NCBI GenBank assembly: GCA_964352715.1
Contig: CAYGSU010000120.1
Location: 1 to 5,915, forward strand
Length of the DNA: 5,915 bases
Direction of reading: 5' to 3'
From: JAVKBW01 sp964352715
GTDB lineage: Bacteria; Pseudomonadota; Alphaproteobacteria; UBA8366; Aestuariispiraceae
A program made the translations under genes and the position numbers. Positions 5,316 through 5,915 of the stretch are shown here, piece after piece. Positions within the stretch are counted from its first letter, which is position 1, and every line of letters starts with the position of its first letter. The notes beneath the pieces were generated by a model. That model had not been told where the DNA came from and made no database searches. It saw only the letters and a program-made list of their open reading frames with translations.

Positions 5316-5909
5316 ATGATCGTCATCGGGTTGACCGGTTCCATCGGCATGGGCAAATCGACCGCGGCGGCGATCTTCCGCCGGTTCGGCGTGCCGGTGC
5401 AGGATGCCGACGCCGTGGTGCACAATCTGTTTCAGAACAACACGACCGTCATCGGCCAGGTGGAATCAGCCTTTCCGGGCGTGGTGGCCGATGGCCGGAT
5501 CGACCGCAGGAAACTTGGCGCGAAGGTGTTCGGCAAGCCGGAAGAAATCGCCCGGCTGGAAGCCATCGTCCATCCGGCCGTGCGGGTGGAGCGCGACAGG
5601 TTTCTGGATCGCTGCCGGATGCGCCGGGTCGCCGCCTGCGTGCTTGATATTCCGTTGCTGTTTGAAACCGGCGGCGATGCGCTGTGCGACGAGATTGTCG
5701 TCGTGGTCGCCCCGCCCTTCGTGCAGGCCGCGCGGGTGCTGAAACGCCCCGGCATGACGCCGGAAAGAATGCAGGCGATCCGCGCGAAACAGATGCCTGA
5801 CCGGGAAAAATGCCGCCGCGCCACGCTGGTCATCCAGACCGGCAACGGCAAGCGCCCGGTCGTTCGGGCCATCGCCGCCCTGCTGCGGCGGGTGCGCGCC
5901 TTCTCCTGA
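5316..5909 (+). CDS. coaE: Dephospho-CoA kinase
   Basis: Phosphorylates the 3'-hydroxyl of dephospho-CoA with ATP, the final step of coenzyme A synthesis; cytosolic P-loop kinase. The 197 residues are full length. Seen: Walker A GSIGMGKST (8-16); VQDADAVVH (28-36) with the conserved Asp30 and Asp32; VLDIPLLFETG (109-119), the core motif of the CoA-binding domain; and the lid region from RPGMTPERMQ (144-153) through RAKQMPDREK (156-165), then CRRA (166-169). The usual ADFVIDTG-like motif reads ATLVIQTG here (169-176), so the two acidic residues common in the family are Thr and Gln; neither is the P-loop or DAD Asp, so activity is not in doubt. The ATG at 5316 has GGGAA eight bases upstream and a 24-nt gap after aroE. 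The stop TGA is followed directly by an in-frame TAA (5910-5912). By synteny dnaQ should follow outside the window. Confidence 0.96.
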   Translation: MIVIGLTGSIGMGKSTAAAIFRRFGVPVQDADAVVHNLFQNNTTVIGQVESAFPGVVADGRIDRRKLGAKVFGKPEEIARLEAIVHPAVRVERDRFLDRCRMRRVAACVLDIPLLFETGGDALCDEIVVVVAPPFVQAARVLKRPGMTPERMQAIRAKQMPDREKCRRATLVIQTGNGKRPVVRAIAALLRRVRAFS

Positions 5910-5915
5910 TAAAGA

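Noticed and set aside
1..5915. Mobile elements, CRISPR arrays, tRNA/rRNA genes, attachment sites or a novel accessory system
   Set aside because: All seven genes are intact conserved housekeeping genes in known synteny, and no repeat array, terminal inverted repeat or RNA-gene-like sequence was seen.

Overview
The window reads as an ordinary, fully intact stretch of an alphaproteobacterial chromosome. It has high-GC coding DNA, no mobile elements, no broken genes and no sign of transfer. The gene order hemJ-hemH-hemE / intergenic gap / ppsR-maf-aroE-coaE is the layout known around the chromosome origin of many Alphaproteobacteria; Caulobacter has its origin in the hemE-to-gene-1 gap, and Rickettsia has it beside hemE. 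The cysteine-bearing ferrochelatase also fits this class. I cannot place the organism below class level.

Left arm (1-2534, minus strand): a tight three-gene heme operon transcribed leftwards. hemE (uroporphyrinogen decarboxylase) is followed after 16 nt by hemH (ferrochelatase), whose stop codon overlaps the GTG start of hemJ (protoporphyrinogen oxidase). hemJ runs off the left edge with only its last residue or so missing. Together they supply three of the late steps from uroporphyrinogen III to protoheme; the coproporphyrinogen oxidase step is not encoded here.

Centre (2535-2996): a 462-nt divergent gap with no credible gene, which I call the probable origin of replication. Support comes from conserved synteny, divergent genes on both sides, one consensus DnaA box (TTATACACA), several degenerate DnaA-like boxes, an AT-rich inverted repeat, a 14-bp perfect palindrome with DnaA-like boxes facing each other across it, and a 10-bp-period tandem repeat next to the consensus box. 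No CtrA full site is visible.

Right arm (2997-5909, plus strand): ppsR (pyruvate dikinase regulatory kinase/phosphorylase), maf (nucleotide pyrophosphatase), aroE (shikimate dehydrogenase) and coaE (dephospho-CoA kinase), with junctions of -1, +22 and +24 nt, so probably one operon. By synteny dnaQ would come next, but only 6 nt remain after coaE.

I see no previously undescribed system. The parts worth a second look are the fine structure of the origin-like gap, the probable [2Fe-2S] cluster of the ferrochelatase, and a small hairpin over the coaE ribosome binding site.
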